Source: G963556115 sp963675945
GTDB lineage: Bacteria; Planctomycetota; SZUA-567
NCBI GenBank assembly: GCA_963675945.1
Contig: OY780932.1
Coordinates: 434,001-498,000, forward strand
Direction of reading: 5' to 3'
Length of the DNA: 64,000 bases
A program made the translations under genes and the position numbers. Numbering within the stretch: position 1 is the stretch's first letter; every line of letters starts with the position of its first letter. Positions 38,376-48,100 of the stretch are shown here, in pieces. The notes below the pieces were generated by a model. It was given only the letters and a program-made list of their open reading frames with translations, ran no database searches and was not told the DNA's origin.

Positions 38376-38448
38376 GTCGCCAGAAATACTACAACAAATT
38401 TACAGTCAACAGCTAAGCTGTTAGCATAAATAGTAAGGAAAACCAATA

Positions 38449-39150
38449 ATGTCAAAGACCAAGAACCAGGATAACAAGCCGGAGAACACTCCGAAACCGG
38501 ATAATATGGGAAAAGATGCTGCTCAGATCAACCTCGAAGAAGAGCAGAGCAAACCCAAGAATGCCAAGGCCAAGGCGGCGGCTAATGCCTATGCCGAATC
38601 ACAAAAGATCGCAGAAGAAGCTGCAGCGAGTGTCGATACCGAGGTCATCAGTGAAGCTGAGCTTGAAGCTGAAGCAAAAGCGCAAGAAGCTACGATACAG
38701 CCTGAAGCTCAGGTTGAGACCGACTATAAGAATCTGGCGCTGAAGACCGCTGCTGAATTCGACAATTACCGTAAGCGCATTACCCGGGAAAAAGCTCAGT
38801 GGAAGCGGGAAGCACTTGCCGACTTCCTCAAAGACTTCCTTCCCGCCTTTGATGATCTGGATCGAGCTATCACCGAAGGAGAGAAGCACGATTCCTACGA
38901 TGTCGTCCACGACGGCGCCAGACTGGTCAGGGACAACATGAAAAAATCTCTGCAAAAGGCCGGAGTCACCGAGATTGAAGCAGAGGGCAAACAGTTCAAC
39001 CCACTATATCATGAAGCGATGACGATGGTACCGATGCCTGGCGCCGAGCCAAACTCAGTTATAGAGGTATTTCAGTCCGGTTATATGATTGATGATTTTG
39101 TCCTTCGCCCCGCCAAGGTGGTTGTCGCTGCAGACCTGTCAGCAGAGTAA
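38449..39150 (+). CDS. grpE: Nucleotide exchange factor GrpE
   Basis: 233 residues. A ~95-residue low-complexity N-terminal tail (K, N, E, A) precedes the GrpE core: AAEFDNYRKRITREK, LPAFDDLDRAI and the C-terminal beta-wing (NPLYHEAMTMVP, VIEVFQSGYMIDDFVLRPAKV). Releases ADP from DnaK. The order dnaJ-grpE without dnaK between or beside them is less common than grpE-dnaK-dnaJ. Confidence 0.95.
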   Translation: MSKTKNQDNKPENTPKPDNMGKDAAQINLEEEQSKPKNAKAKAAANAYAESQKIAEEAAASVDTEVISEAELEAEAKAQEATIQPEAQVETDYKNLALKTAAEFDNYRKRITREKAQWKREALADFLKDFLPAFDDLDRAITEGEKHDSYDVVHDGARLVRDNMKKSLQKAGVTEIEAEGKQFNPLYHEAMTMVPMPGAEPNSVIEVFQSGYMIDDFVLRPAKVVVAADLSAE

Positions 39151-39231
39151 GCACCTTCAAACCCAAGCGGGGTTATAAGCGCAATAACAGTTTTAAATTC
39201 ACACATCAAGCATATTATTTATATTATATTC

Positions 39232-39261
39232 TTGAGAGGAGGGTTAATACTCCCCTCTCAA
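39232..39261 (+). promoter_or_regulatory. Leader hairpin before EamA pair
   Basis: TTGAGAGGAGGG-TTAATA-CTCCCCTCTCAA folds into a stem with one or two mismatches, ending 21 bp before the TTG start of the first membrane protein gene. It could be the grpE terminator or a leader control element. Confidence 0.45.
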
Positions 39262-39282
39262 ATTACGGAAAGGTGTCATCCC

Positions 39283-39723
39283 TTGAGCGACGCGACTATA
39301 GGTATAATTATTGGCGGAGTAGCTCCGGCCATAATTCTGGGTTTCTTCATGGTTTTACAGAAGATGGCCACCCGAAAGGGTGCAGGACCAGGGGAGTTTT
39401 TGATTATTCTGGGAATAGTCTCCGCCTGTATCGGCGGCGTACTCCTCTTTACAGCCAACAAGCCGGAATTCACCGTTACCGGCACCCTTTGGACAATACT
39501 CAGCAGTGCTTGTTGGGGGCTGTCAATGGCAGGAGTAGCCTATGCTCTCTTCAAGTACAATATACCCATGAGTAAACTCAACCCGATATTCAATACCAAC
39601 ACTCTGACTACGGTAATTCTCGGCATTCTCTTTCTTGGTGAATGGAGTCAGATAAATATCCTCAACGTCTTTATTGGCGCAATACTGATAATTGCCGGAG
39701 CAATCATTGTCTCCAAAGCCTAA
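39283..39723 (+). CDS. Half-size EamA-like membrane protein, first of tandem pair
   Basis: 146 residues from TTG at 39283 (GGAAAGG upstream); this gives exactly the length of the following paralogue, which supports the start. Five hydrophobic segments: IGIIIGGVAPAIILGFFMVL, ILGIVSACIGGVLLFT, the TLWTILSSACWGLSMAGVAYAL helix, TLTTVILGILFLGEW and IFIGAILIIAGAIIV-type end. This is the half-size DMT/EamA unit (COG2510 type). It shares PMSKLNPIFNTNTLTTVIL with its neighbour. Likely transports a small metabolite, as a homo- or heterodimer. Confidence 0.75.
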   Translation: MSDATIGIIIGGVAPAIILGFFMVLQKMATRKGAGPGEFLIILGIVSACIGGVLLFTANKPEFTVTGTLWTILSSACWGLSMAGVAYALFKYNIPMSKLNPIFNTNTLTTVILGILFLGEWSQINILNVFIGAILIIAGAIIVSKA

Positions 39724-39767
39724 ATGTTAATTTATCCAAGTTGAACAACTTCTAAAGCGGAGAAAGT

Positions 39768-40208
39768 ATGACAGATAATGTAAAAGGACTGCTCATCGGT
39801 GGGCTTATGCCGGCTATAATGCTCGGGTTATTCAGCATTTTCCAGAAAATAGGTGCAAGAAATGGCGTAGGCCCTGAGATGTACATCTTTATCGGCGGTA
39901 TAGTAATCGCCCTAGTCGGCGGCGGCGTACTTTATTTCAAAAGATCCAGTATACTCAGCTGGCGCGGAGTAATCTGGGCTATTCTCAGTGGTTCCTGCTG
40001 GGCTATAGCTACCGCCTGCGTCTCCTATGCCGTATTAAATTACAATACCCCGATGAGTAAACTCTCCCCTATCTTCAATACCAACACCTTGACCACAGTC
40101 ATTTTAAGCATGCTGATTCTCGGCGAATGGAGAGAGCTAAAGGTAATACGCGTATTGATAGGAGCAGTAATGATTATCGCCGGAGCGATCATTGTCTCAC
40201 AAGCCTAA
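39768..40208 (+). CDS. Half-size EamA-like membrane protein, second of tandem pair
   Basis: 146 residues, about half identical to the preceding protein along the whole length. Same five membrane segments and the same PMSKLSPIFNTNTLTTVIL and LGEW motifs near the fourth helix. RBS CGGAGAAAGT. The 44-bp spacing suggests one transcript. Tandem duplication of a half-size transporter is typical of units that assemble as heterodimers, as in SMR pairs. Substrate unknown. Confidence 0.78.
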   Translation: MTDNVKGLLIGGLMPAIMLGLFSIFQKIGARNGVGPEMYIFIGGIVIALVGGGVLYFKRSSILSWRGVIWAILSGSCWAIATACVSYAVLNYNTPMSKLSPIFNTNTLTTVILSMLILGEWRELKVIRVLIGAVMIIAGAIIVSQA

Positions 40209-40281
40209 AAGCACTATCTGGCATAGCCTCAGCAAGCAACCCCAACACCTCGCACCGAGATAATATCTAAAAGCGGAACCA

Positions 40282-40749
40282 TTATTCAAATTTGAGTGTT
40301 GCCAGATAGATCCCTGTATTCTCCTCTACGCGTACGGCGGTAAATTCGAGTACCCCGAGGAAGAGTTTCTCAGCCGCAACCAGTTCTGGATGAAGCATAA
40401 CGATAAGCGCCCGGCAATTCTGTTCGGCTAGATACTCCAGACACTTTGTAAGCATAAACCGCGCCAATCCGCCTTTGCGCCAAAACGGTGCAACACAGAG
40501 ATTATTCACTAACCAGACACCAGCCTTATGCTTAACCTTACTGATAGAGAGGCAACCAGATACCGCCCCGTCAATATCCAGCACCCAGAATTTATCAATA
40601 TCGGCGGCGACAGTTATAAATTTTTCAGCTGCCTCTCGATCCTGCATGGGAGAAAAGGCGGATTCAAGGAGATTCTGCGCCAGAAGCAACTCCATTTCAC
40701 CTGAAACTTCACGAAACTCAATAGCATTTACTGAGTCCTTGCGCTTCAT
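40282..40749 (-). CDS. GNAT-family N-acetyltransferase
   Basis: 155 residues. Acetyl-CoA-binding motif A is VNNLCVAPFWRKGGLARFML, with FWVLDIDGAVSGCLSI before it and a C-terminal strand pair. The start overlaps the stop of the HPr gene by 4 bp, so the two are co-translated, an unusual partnership. Substrate unknown. Confidence 0.8.
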   Translation of the reverse strand: MKRKDSVNAIEFREVSGEMELLLAQNLLESAFSPMQDREAAEKFITVAADIDKFWVLDIDGAVSGCLSISKVKHKAGVWLVNNLCVAPFWRKGGLARFMLTKCLEYLAEQNCRALIVMLHPELVAAEKLFLGVLEFTAVRVEENTGIYLATLKFE

Positions 40750-41042
40750 GCAATCCCCCCGAAGCTGTCGTCAATATGTGCGATCAGCGCCGCCACCGCT
40801 TCCTGCGCATCACTACCATCGGCTGTAACCGTTATCTCAGTACCTTGGCTGGCTCCCATCGTCATCAGCATTATTGTCGCCTTGCCGTCTACAGGCGGTG
40901 CGCCATTTGCCGAGACCTCAATCTTAGCTGAAAACTTGGTTGCCAATGCCGCAAAGGTTGTGCTCGGCCTGACATGAAAACCATGAGCATTAATCAGTTT
41001 GGTCTTTCCTTCTACACGCATTTCTATCCCATCCCACCTCAC
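40746..41042 (-). CDS. HPr-family phosphocarrier
   Basis: 98 residues from GTG at 41042 (ideal GGAGGAGTTTAG upstream) or 91 from the ATG at 41021. The phosphorylatable His is in NAHGFHVRPSTTF, matching the HPr active site. The Ser46 region reads GKATIMLMTMGASQG, so no clear HPr-kinase serine at the usual place. No enzyme I, EII or HPr kinase gene is nearby. Co-translated with a GNAT gene. Confidence 0.88.
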   Translation of the reverse strand: MRWDGIEMRVEGKTKLINAHGFHVRPSTTFAALATKFSAKIEVSANGAPPVDGKATIMLMTMGASQGTEITVTADGSDAQEAVAALIAHIDDSFGGIA

Positions 41043-41091
41043 CTAAACTCCTCCTACGCTTCATTCCCTGCCATCTCGATTATTCTTCACT

Positions 41092-42555
41092 TCAGGCTTT
41101 GACAAAGTTATAGATATTCTCATAATCATTCCCCGGCCCCTTCCAAGAGTAGTCGTAGTGCATACCGTTTATCGCCAGCTTCCTGAAGGTATCGGGATGA
41201 TCAAACCAGCAGTCTATCGCCCTGCCCAAACCATACTCCAAGTCATGTTCGCGTGCCCCTTCAAAGACATAGCCGTTAGAATTAGCCAACCCCTTACCGG
41301 AGTGATCAACATCAAATACCGTATCTGCCAGCCCCCCGGTCTTACGGACAACCGGTACAGTTCCATAACGCAGTGAGATCATCTGCGTCAGACCACACGG
41401 CTCAAACATCGAAGGAATAACAAAGATATCACTACCCGCATAGATCAAATGCGACAGATCCTCATGATACCCCAACCAGAGGTGTACATGGGGATTGTCT
41501 CCTAACTTATTCTTGAGCGCCCAGAAATCATCATTGATCTTCGGATCCGGCGAATCCCCAAGGAGAATAAACTGCCCATGCTTAGCCAAGGTATAATTGA
41601 TCGCATGTTTTATAAGGTGTATACCCTTCTGCGCGGTCAACCTGGTCACGCATGATACGATGGGCTTCCATTCATCCGCCAAATGCAGCCACTCCCTGAG
41701 AGCGCCCTTATTATCGTACTTTTTATCAATATTGGCCGCAGAATAATTCGACTTCAAAGCTCTATCGGTCGCAGGATTCCAGCTTTCATAGTCAATACCG
41801 TTTATCACCCCGCCGAATTTATCTGAGAACTGATTTAGTATCGGATCCAACCCTCTACCAAACTCCCTGGTCTTGAGTTCACCGGCGAAGGTAGGTGATA
41901 CGGTAGTTATAAAATTCGAATACACAAAGGCACCCTTCATCAGGTTGATACAGTCCGGCTTGCCCGGATCGGCAAGCTTACTAGGTCCGGACACCGCAGC
42001 ATAATCCAACCCGATCATATCAAGTAGCTGCCCAGCATACCAGCAGAAGCCCTGACATTCATTATTATGTATAGTAAATACCACGCGTGAGTTATCCCAA
42101 CCCAATTTGCAATATACCTCATAGTATATCACCGGTACCAACCCTACACCCCAGTCATGGCAGTGTATAATATCAGGGTGACGTTCGGTCTTATACATAA
42201 ATTCCAATGCCGCACGTGAAAAATAAGCAAACAAGCTTAAATCATTATCATACCCGTAAACATTATCCCGCTGCGTATACTCGGAACAGGTAATAAAGAA
42301 GGTATCTACCCCGTTGACCACACCTTGAAAGACCTTCTCGGTTCGCCACTGATCAAAATGCGGCACCCAGAGCTCTTCATAGACACAACGCAAATCTTCA
42401 ATCTGGTCATAACGCATACAAGAGTACATGGGTAGTATCGCCTCGACTTTATGCCCGCGCCGTACCATCTCTTTGGAAAGAGCACTTATTACATCAGCCA
42501 ATCCACCTACCTTTGCAGCCGGACTCATCTCAGAGCTAATCATTGTTATAAACAT
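41092..42555 (-). CDS. glgA: Glycogen synthase
   Basis: 487 residues, GT5 family. N-terminal KVGGLADVISALSKEM is the ADP-glucose site (KxGGL), followed by HCHDW, TIHNNE and C-terminal FVIPSMFEPCGLTQMISLRYGTVPVVRKTGGL (the E-x7-E type region, partly quoted). Adds glucose from ADP-glucose (or UDP-glucose) to glycogen. No other glg gene is adjacent. Confidence 0.93.
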   Translation of the reverse strand: MFITMISSEMSPAAKVGGLADVISALSKEMVRRGHKVEAILPMYSCMRYDQIEDLRCVYEELWVPHFDQWRTEKVFQGVVNGVDTFFITCSEYTQRDNVYGYDNDLSLFAYFSRAALEFMYKTERHPDIIHCHDWGVGLVPVIYYEVYCKLGWDNSRVVFTIHNNECQGFCWYAGQLLDMIGLDYAAVSGPSKLADPGKPDCINLMKGAFVYSNFITTVSPTFAGELKTREFGRGLDPILNQFSDKFGGVINGIDYESWNPATDRALKSNYSAANIDKKYDNKGALREWLHLADEWKPIVSCVTRLTAQKGIHLIKHAINYTLAKHGQFILLGDSPDPKINDDFWALKNKLGDNPHVHLWLGYHEDLSHLIYAGSDIFVIPSMFEPCGLTQMISLRYGTVPVVRKTGGLADTVFDVDHSGKGLANSNGYVFEGAREHDLEYGLGRAIDCWFDHPDTFRKLAINGMHYDYSWKGPGNDYENIYNFVKA

Positions 42556-42812
42556 ATATTATTCTGTGCTTTCTACATTAATACGCGTGCAAATCACTTT
42601 ACACTCATCAAACCAACACCCCAACACCAACTATACAGCTATAATAATGCATAAATATAATATTAACAGAATAAAAACTACTTTTCAAGATTTTTCATAC
42701 CCGAGTAACACACATCACCCCGATATCATCGGAATTCTAATCAAACTCATGCTTGCAAAATATCAAAAATATACTAAAATAATTACTTGCCAAGCAAACC
42801 AAAACACAGAGA

Positions 42813-43790
42813 GTGAACAAAAAGGTGAAAGCAATAAGTCTTGCCACAAATCTAGGTCGTGGCGGCATCTCGCTACTAGTGGTAGAAGCTCCCGCTGCCG
42901 AACTGAAAGAGGTAGACCTGCTTATAAACTCTATCCGCAGGCGTGGTTTCGGACTTCGAGAAGGAGAGCTGAAATACGGCCTTATTCACGATCTTAAACA
43001 CAACAGGGTAATTGATGAGGTCGTCATCGCTGCCTATAGCCCTACCTGCAGAGTTATCTCCGGCCACGGAGGGAGTGCTTCAGCTCTGGCTATCCGTGAA
43101 TTTTTTGAACAACTTGGCTTCAAGCTCAGCCTTGAAAATCGGTTTACCCAAGACACCAATAAAAACCTCGATCTTCTCAAGAATCTCCTCCCCAGAACCA
43201 AGACCGAGACCCAGGCACTGAAGTGCCTGGAAGCCATTAATAATTTTAAACACGGTACTATTGTAGATATCGCGAATATCTTGGAGATTATGCGCCCGCG
43301 AATCGTCGTCCTCGCCGGAGCCGCCAACACAGGCAAGAGTTCGCTGCTCAATATTCTCTGCGGTTATGAACGGGTAATGGTCAGCACTATCGCCGGCACT
43401 ACCCGAGACGCAGTAAGAGACTACGTAGATATCGGCGGCTTCTTTACTCATATTATTGATACCGCCGGCTTCCGTGCCGCCGCTGGAGCCTCCGAGCAAG
43501 AGGCAATCGACCGCGGAAGCAGAATACTCGAGACTGCCGATGTTATTCTACTCTTACTCGACAGTTCGCGCCCGCTCGATGCTGATACTGAACAAGCTTT
43601 ACACAAGGCGACTACAGCCAATAAAACCGCCGTCTTACCGGTTCTCAATAAAGCCGACCTCCCGGCGCAGTCAACATTTTCAGAATTGCAGACCACCTAT
43701 GCCCTGCCAGAACCGGTGCAGATATCCTGTACCCAAAAAACCGGTATCGATATTCTGCTGAAACGAATATGCGACTTCTTCAACACTTGA
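42813..43790 (+). CDS. Truncated MnmE/TrmE-like GTPase
   Basis: 325 residues against ~450 for MnmE. A GcvT-like N-terminal domain (residues ~1-115; VISGHGG, LAIREFFEQLGF) is joined by a short helical linker to a G domain: G1 GAANTGKS (169-176), G2 region TIAGTTRDAV, G3 DTAGF (216), G4 NKAD (279-282), G5 SCT. The outer halves of the helical domain and the C-terminal C-[IL]-G-[KR] cysteine motif of MnmE are missing, and the protein ends right after the G domain. It could be a divergent tRNA-modifying GTPase or a repurposed relative. GTG start with a weak RBS. Confidence 0.8.
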   Translation: MNKKVKAISLATNLGRGGISLLVVEAPAAELKEVDLLINSIRRRGFGLREGELKYGLIHDLKHNRVIDEVVIAAYSPTCRVISGHGGSASALAIREFFEQLGFKLSLENRFTQDTNKNLDLLKNLLPRTKTETQALKCLEAINNFKHGTIVDIANILEIMRPRIVVLAGAANTGKSSLLNILCGYERVMVSTIAGTTRDAVRDYVDIGGFFTHIIDTAGFRAAAGASEQEAIDRGSRILETADVILLLLDSSRPLDADTEQALHKATTANKTAVLPVLNKADLPAQSTFSELQTTYALPEPVQISCTQKTGIDILLKRICDFFNT

Positions 43791-44127
43791 TTCGTCCCAG
43801 TCACATCAGGTCTGCACCGCTATAAACGAGGGGCGATACTTCGATAATCACTCGGAGTAGAAAGCACAGAAATTAAAAAACCGCTATACTCAACCCAAAG
43901 CTCTTTGCATATAAATTTTCTGATTATGCCCGAAGCTTTCAGCCAAAAACAAAGAAATAACCGTTGTTTTTATAAGCAGTAAACATATATTTTTACTTAT
44001 ACTATATTTTCGTTTCCGGCTACAGGAACCTACTCTTTTTAAAAGAGCTATGCACACGACTCATTCCGCACCGATTCGTAATTCGTAGATGTCTTAACGA
44101 AAAAATCTCGCGTTTTTTAATTCTTAT

Positions 44128-44136
44128 GCTATAGTA
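44128..44136 (+). promoter_or_regulatory. Extended -10 promoter for ndk
   Basis: TGCTATAGT gives the TGn-extended -10 form, 44 bp upstream of the ndk start. No convincing -35 lies at the right distance. The rest of the 389-bp gap (43791-44179) shows nothing recognisable. Confidence 0.5.
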
Positions 44137-44179
44137 CACATACAAACTATCCAACATTTACTCAATTAAGGAGATCGCA

Positions 44180-44650
44180 ATGAAAACAACCCTCTTGATT
44201 CTCAAACCCGACTGTGTCGCCCGCGGTTATATCGGTGAAGTAATCACCCGTCTAGAGAAAAAAGGTCTTAGCGTCCTGGCCATGAAGATGATTATGGTGA
44301 GTCAGGAGCTGGCCGAACAGCATTACGCCGAGCATAAAGGCAAGCCCTTTTACGCCAGCCTGATAAAATTCATCACCTCAGGCCCGGTAGTACCGATGAT
44401 TATCGAAGGAATGAACGCCCCACAGGTCTGCAGAGCAGTTATCGGCGCAACCCGCTGCGCCGAAGCCGAGCCCGGTACTATCCGCGGCGATTTGGGTATG
44501 AGCTGTAGATTCAATCTAATACACGGCAGTGACTCGGATGAGAGTGCCGAACGTGAGATCGCACTCTGGTTCAAGCCGGAAGAGATCATGCAGACCTACC
44601 GTGACGACTATCACTGGCTCCATGATTTTGAAGACGGCCGCCCGGTATAA
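44180..44650 (+). CDS. ndk: Nucleoside diphosphate kinase
   Basis: 156 residues. TLLILKPDCVARGYIGEVI, the PFYASLIKFITSGPVVPMI stretch, GATRCAEAEPGTIRGDLG and the catalytic His in NLIHGSDSDESAEREI are intact. Balances NTP pools. RBS AAGGAGATCGC. Confidence 0.96.
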   Translation: MKTTLLILKPDCVARGYIGEVITRLEKKGLSVLAMKMIMVSQELAEQHYAEHKGKPFYASLIKFITSGPVVPMIIEGMNAPQVCRAVIGATRCAEAEPGTIRGDLGMSCRFNLIHGSDSDESAEREIALWFKPEEIMQTYRDDYHWLHDFEDGRPV

Positions 44651-44717
44651 TACAGGTGCTAGAGAAATCCAGGATTTAATTTAAGGGATAAAACTGGTAC
44701 ACTCGTAATCCCAATCA

Positions 44718-44879
44718 ATCCATAAAAATTGTTTATGCAATTTTCATGGATGCTGAAATGATACCCAAGAACCAAGCAAACGACATTTTCATTGGGACAC
44801 CTCCAAATTCCGAACTGGTGAAAAATGAACCCAGACATACCTTTACCAGGGGTATGTCGAAGTCACTGTGAACCAGTGA
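44718..44879. repeat. Three stem-loops downstream of ndk
   Basis: 44718-44751: ATCCATAAAAATTG / CAATTTTCATGGAT, a long-arm member of the 22-nt palindrome family. 44834-44858: GACATACC / GGTATGTC. 44863-44879: TCACTG / CAGTGA. The 44651-45168 gap otherwise holds only the mosaic repeat at 45021 and no gene. Confidence 0.7.
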
Positions 44880-45020
44880 ACAGTAGCTAAGAGTTTATAT
44901 TGTAAATAACCGAGGGGTAATGCCTGGATAAGAGCGTTGCATAAAAACCCTTAATTCTCATCAAAACCTCAACTTTGAGACCTACAGACCTAGATAGCCT
45001 ATTCGAACTTTCTCTCAATC

Positions 45021-45075
45021 ATTTTTTCGGGGGCTCCCCGCCCCGTGCCCCGACAAACGCTGTATATTTGATCAC
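45021..45075 (+). repeat. Mosaic GC-rich repeat, copy 1
   Basis: TTTTTTCGGGGGCTCCCCG leads into CCCCGACAAACGCTGT and TTTGA. The same ordered pieces, with a longer GC hairpin between them, recur at 55841-55920. In both, the block sits in an intergenic region. Confidence 0.6.
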
Positions 45076-45168
45076 ATTTTATGCAGAAACAATTCTGGAG
45101 TTAAGGCTTGTCCAATATTATTACTGGCTGACATATCCACTTTTTACAGATAAAATAACAAAGCAATC

Positions 45169-48100
45169 TCACCGCCGAACTTCTGCCGCATGCGCCACAA
45201 CCGCAGGATTATTTGCACTCAATTCAGAACCATAACTCTCAAAAGCGGCTAACAACTCCTCACCTTCCTGCTCCAACTCCTGCGAACGCAAATCCGCAAT
45301 ATCCTGATCTATCACCACCATATCCTGAGCCGCCTGCTCAAGAATTGACGCCACCACCTCAGGTTCACTCTCGGTCATCTCAGCGAGCCCTCCCTCAAGT
45401 GATTTTAGCGTATACTCCTGTCCCCGCACTACCGCCGTACCTATCTTGTCTTCAAACAACGCCACCACACCCCTGTATTTACCATCCTCAAAGGCTGGAG
45501 CTACTACCGAACTACCTTGCCCGGCTCCGGTAACCGCCACCGCCTGCTGCGAGGTAAATGAATCCATCACCTCTGCTGCCACCATCCCCTTCCCTTGCAC
45601 CGCCTCTTGGCGCAAGCGCTCACTCGCAACCGACTCTTGCGCCGTCCGAGCCGCCTCTAATACCCGTTCAATACCAGATCCCGGTTGAACCGAGTCAATT
45701 GCAGCATTACCTCCAACTCCCTCTGGCTCAGGCACCCTGGTTACAGCCAGTTCCGCAGCGGCCTCCAATCCTGCAACAGTACTGGAAGCAGCCGCGCCAA
45801 GTTGCTCGCGCCGCTCAGCACTCATACGTGAACTTGCCGCCTCCTCAATACTCTCAGTATATGACAACGCGGCTTCATATTCCCGGCCATACTCACGTAT
45901 CGTTGCCTTGGCATTCTCGATATTCGCGAAGTACCGCTCCTCGGCATACTGCGCCGCCTCAGCATCAGCCTCATTCTTCGCTACCGCCCGCGCGTAATAC
46001 TCCCGCATCATTTCCAGGCCGTACCGCGCTTCGGTTATATTCTCAGCAAATCTCTCGACCGTACTCTGCACATCTGAATATCCTCCTGAGTTCGCCTCGG
46101 TTTCTTCCGCGCTCTGCTCCAACTCAAGTTCTTCCTCCTCGTCATATACTTCAAGCGCATAATCTGTCGCCGCTTGATAATTACTCAAACGCTTCGCCAG
46201 AAGCGTATTCTCCACACTAGAGATGCCCCTGTTCGTAAATTTCCCAGCGGTGTTCTCAATATTATTCAATAAATTAAGTGAAGCCGATGGGCTGCTCTCC
46301 AACGCCCTGCCGCCATTCAGACTGATAGAGTTATTCATCTCTACGGCTATATTATTGAGTATGCGGTCTGACTCCTCAGCGCTCGAAATCTGGGATTCCC
46401 CGCCCCCAAGGATCTTCGCACCTACCCGCTCCAACGCCTCATAAGCAGCGCGCATAGTATTACTCTTGAGCGCTTCGATATTACTCTCAACCGCGCCAAT
46501 ATACCTGTAAGCAGTATTGAGAACCCGCCGCGCCAACTGGGGATTATCGCTCAACTCCGGCGGGGTCTGCTTCTCTGCAAAACTATACACATCATATACA
46601 CTACCGCTCACCGCTTCGGTTCTACCGAGCCCTGAGACATCCACCTGATCAGTAAAACTGTTTATTCCCAGTGCGTCACTATCCGCAGTAGTCAATACAG
46701 CCTGACGCTGACGCATATTGCCAGAATTAGCCTGTGCCAGATTCTCTCCCCCCCCATCGGCACTACCATCACCCGCCTCAAAACCGGAAGCATCCGCCGC
46801 AACAACCACTCTGGTCGAATCCAAAAGTGAACTCACCCCGGCCAGTGAAAGGTTGCCATTAGCAGTACTGGCTGTCACCCCGGTATAACTAGTCGTGGTA
46901 TTGATCGCCAGTGAGAGGGTATCTACCGCCACTCCGGCCGCTACTGCATAATCCATCTCCCCCAGATCACCCCGAAGCGTAAAGAGCAGGGTATCCGCTA
47001 CCGTCCCTCGGATACTCTCAAGTTCATGTATAGGGTTGGTACCTATATACCGCCCCTTACGCGTCAACATATTCTCCGCCGTCGACTCGGCAGACTCTTC
47101 AGTCTCGTTCGACTCAGACTCAACTACCGCCCCTGCCCCTGGGCCAGATGCCGCCGAAATAGTCGACTCCGCGCCCACCGACGTACTTCCGGCCGAGCTC
47201 TGCGCATTCGCCGCATTCTGCTCCTGCCCCTGAACTGTAAGGCCGGGATTACCACTGCGTGACTCCTGATCCGCACTCACCGCAACACCCTCGCCCTGAA
47301 GAACACCCAGAGTATTCCTGTCAAGCTCCGAACTCACGGTATCCCCTTCAATAGCGGCGCTCGCAGAGGTCACCTGCCCTGAGCCGCGCGGTTGAGTCTC
47401 TGCCACTACTGCAGAATCAATCCCCTCCTCTGCCTCAGCTCGACCGGCACTACCCGCACTAACATAAGGCATATCTTGCGCCTTCTGATCTGTTAAAACA
47501 GTCTTATTGGCAGTCCCCTCAAAATTCCTCTCTGCATCTGTATCCCCGTTATCCTCCGTAGCAGAGGCAAACATACCTGAGTCCCCCAGAGTGCTGGTCT
47601 CAGGCTGCTCCTGATCAGCTACGTCAGACATCCTACTAGCGACCTGATTCAATGAGTCGGTACCGGTAATTCCTGCCTCCTGCTGCTGCAGGGTCACGTA
47701 TGGGGTAGATTCTTCCTCTTTGGGCAGCAGCATTACGTCGTCTGCTGCCTCGGGGCTGGTTGCAGTAAAATTCGCGGTATAATTAGTACTTCTGGCGCTG
47801 TCACGAAGCTCACTACCCGCCGTCAGACTGCCCGACGAGGCACCAGTATCAAGCGGAGTCACCGCAAAACCATCCCCCTCCCGCCTGTCCCGGCTGAGCC
47901 GTTCATTGAAGGCCTCGGATCGGGTCAAGGCATGATTACTCCTGCGCATATTATCTACATCCTGCCCATCGACAACATGATCGTCTGCCAGGTTGATTGT
48001 TCCTACCGTCCGGTTATCCCCCAAATGTTCACTCATCGCCATTACCGACTTGTCACCCTCAACGATCCGACCGTCACGCTGATGATAGGTACCATTACGC

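Noticed and set aside
43791..45168. tRNA or other RNA genes in the gaps around ndk
   Set aside because: No cloverleaf with a T-arm GTTCRA and CCA-type acceptor could be built; only simple hairpins.
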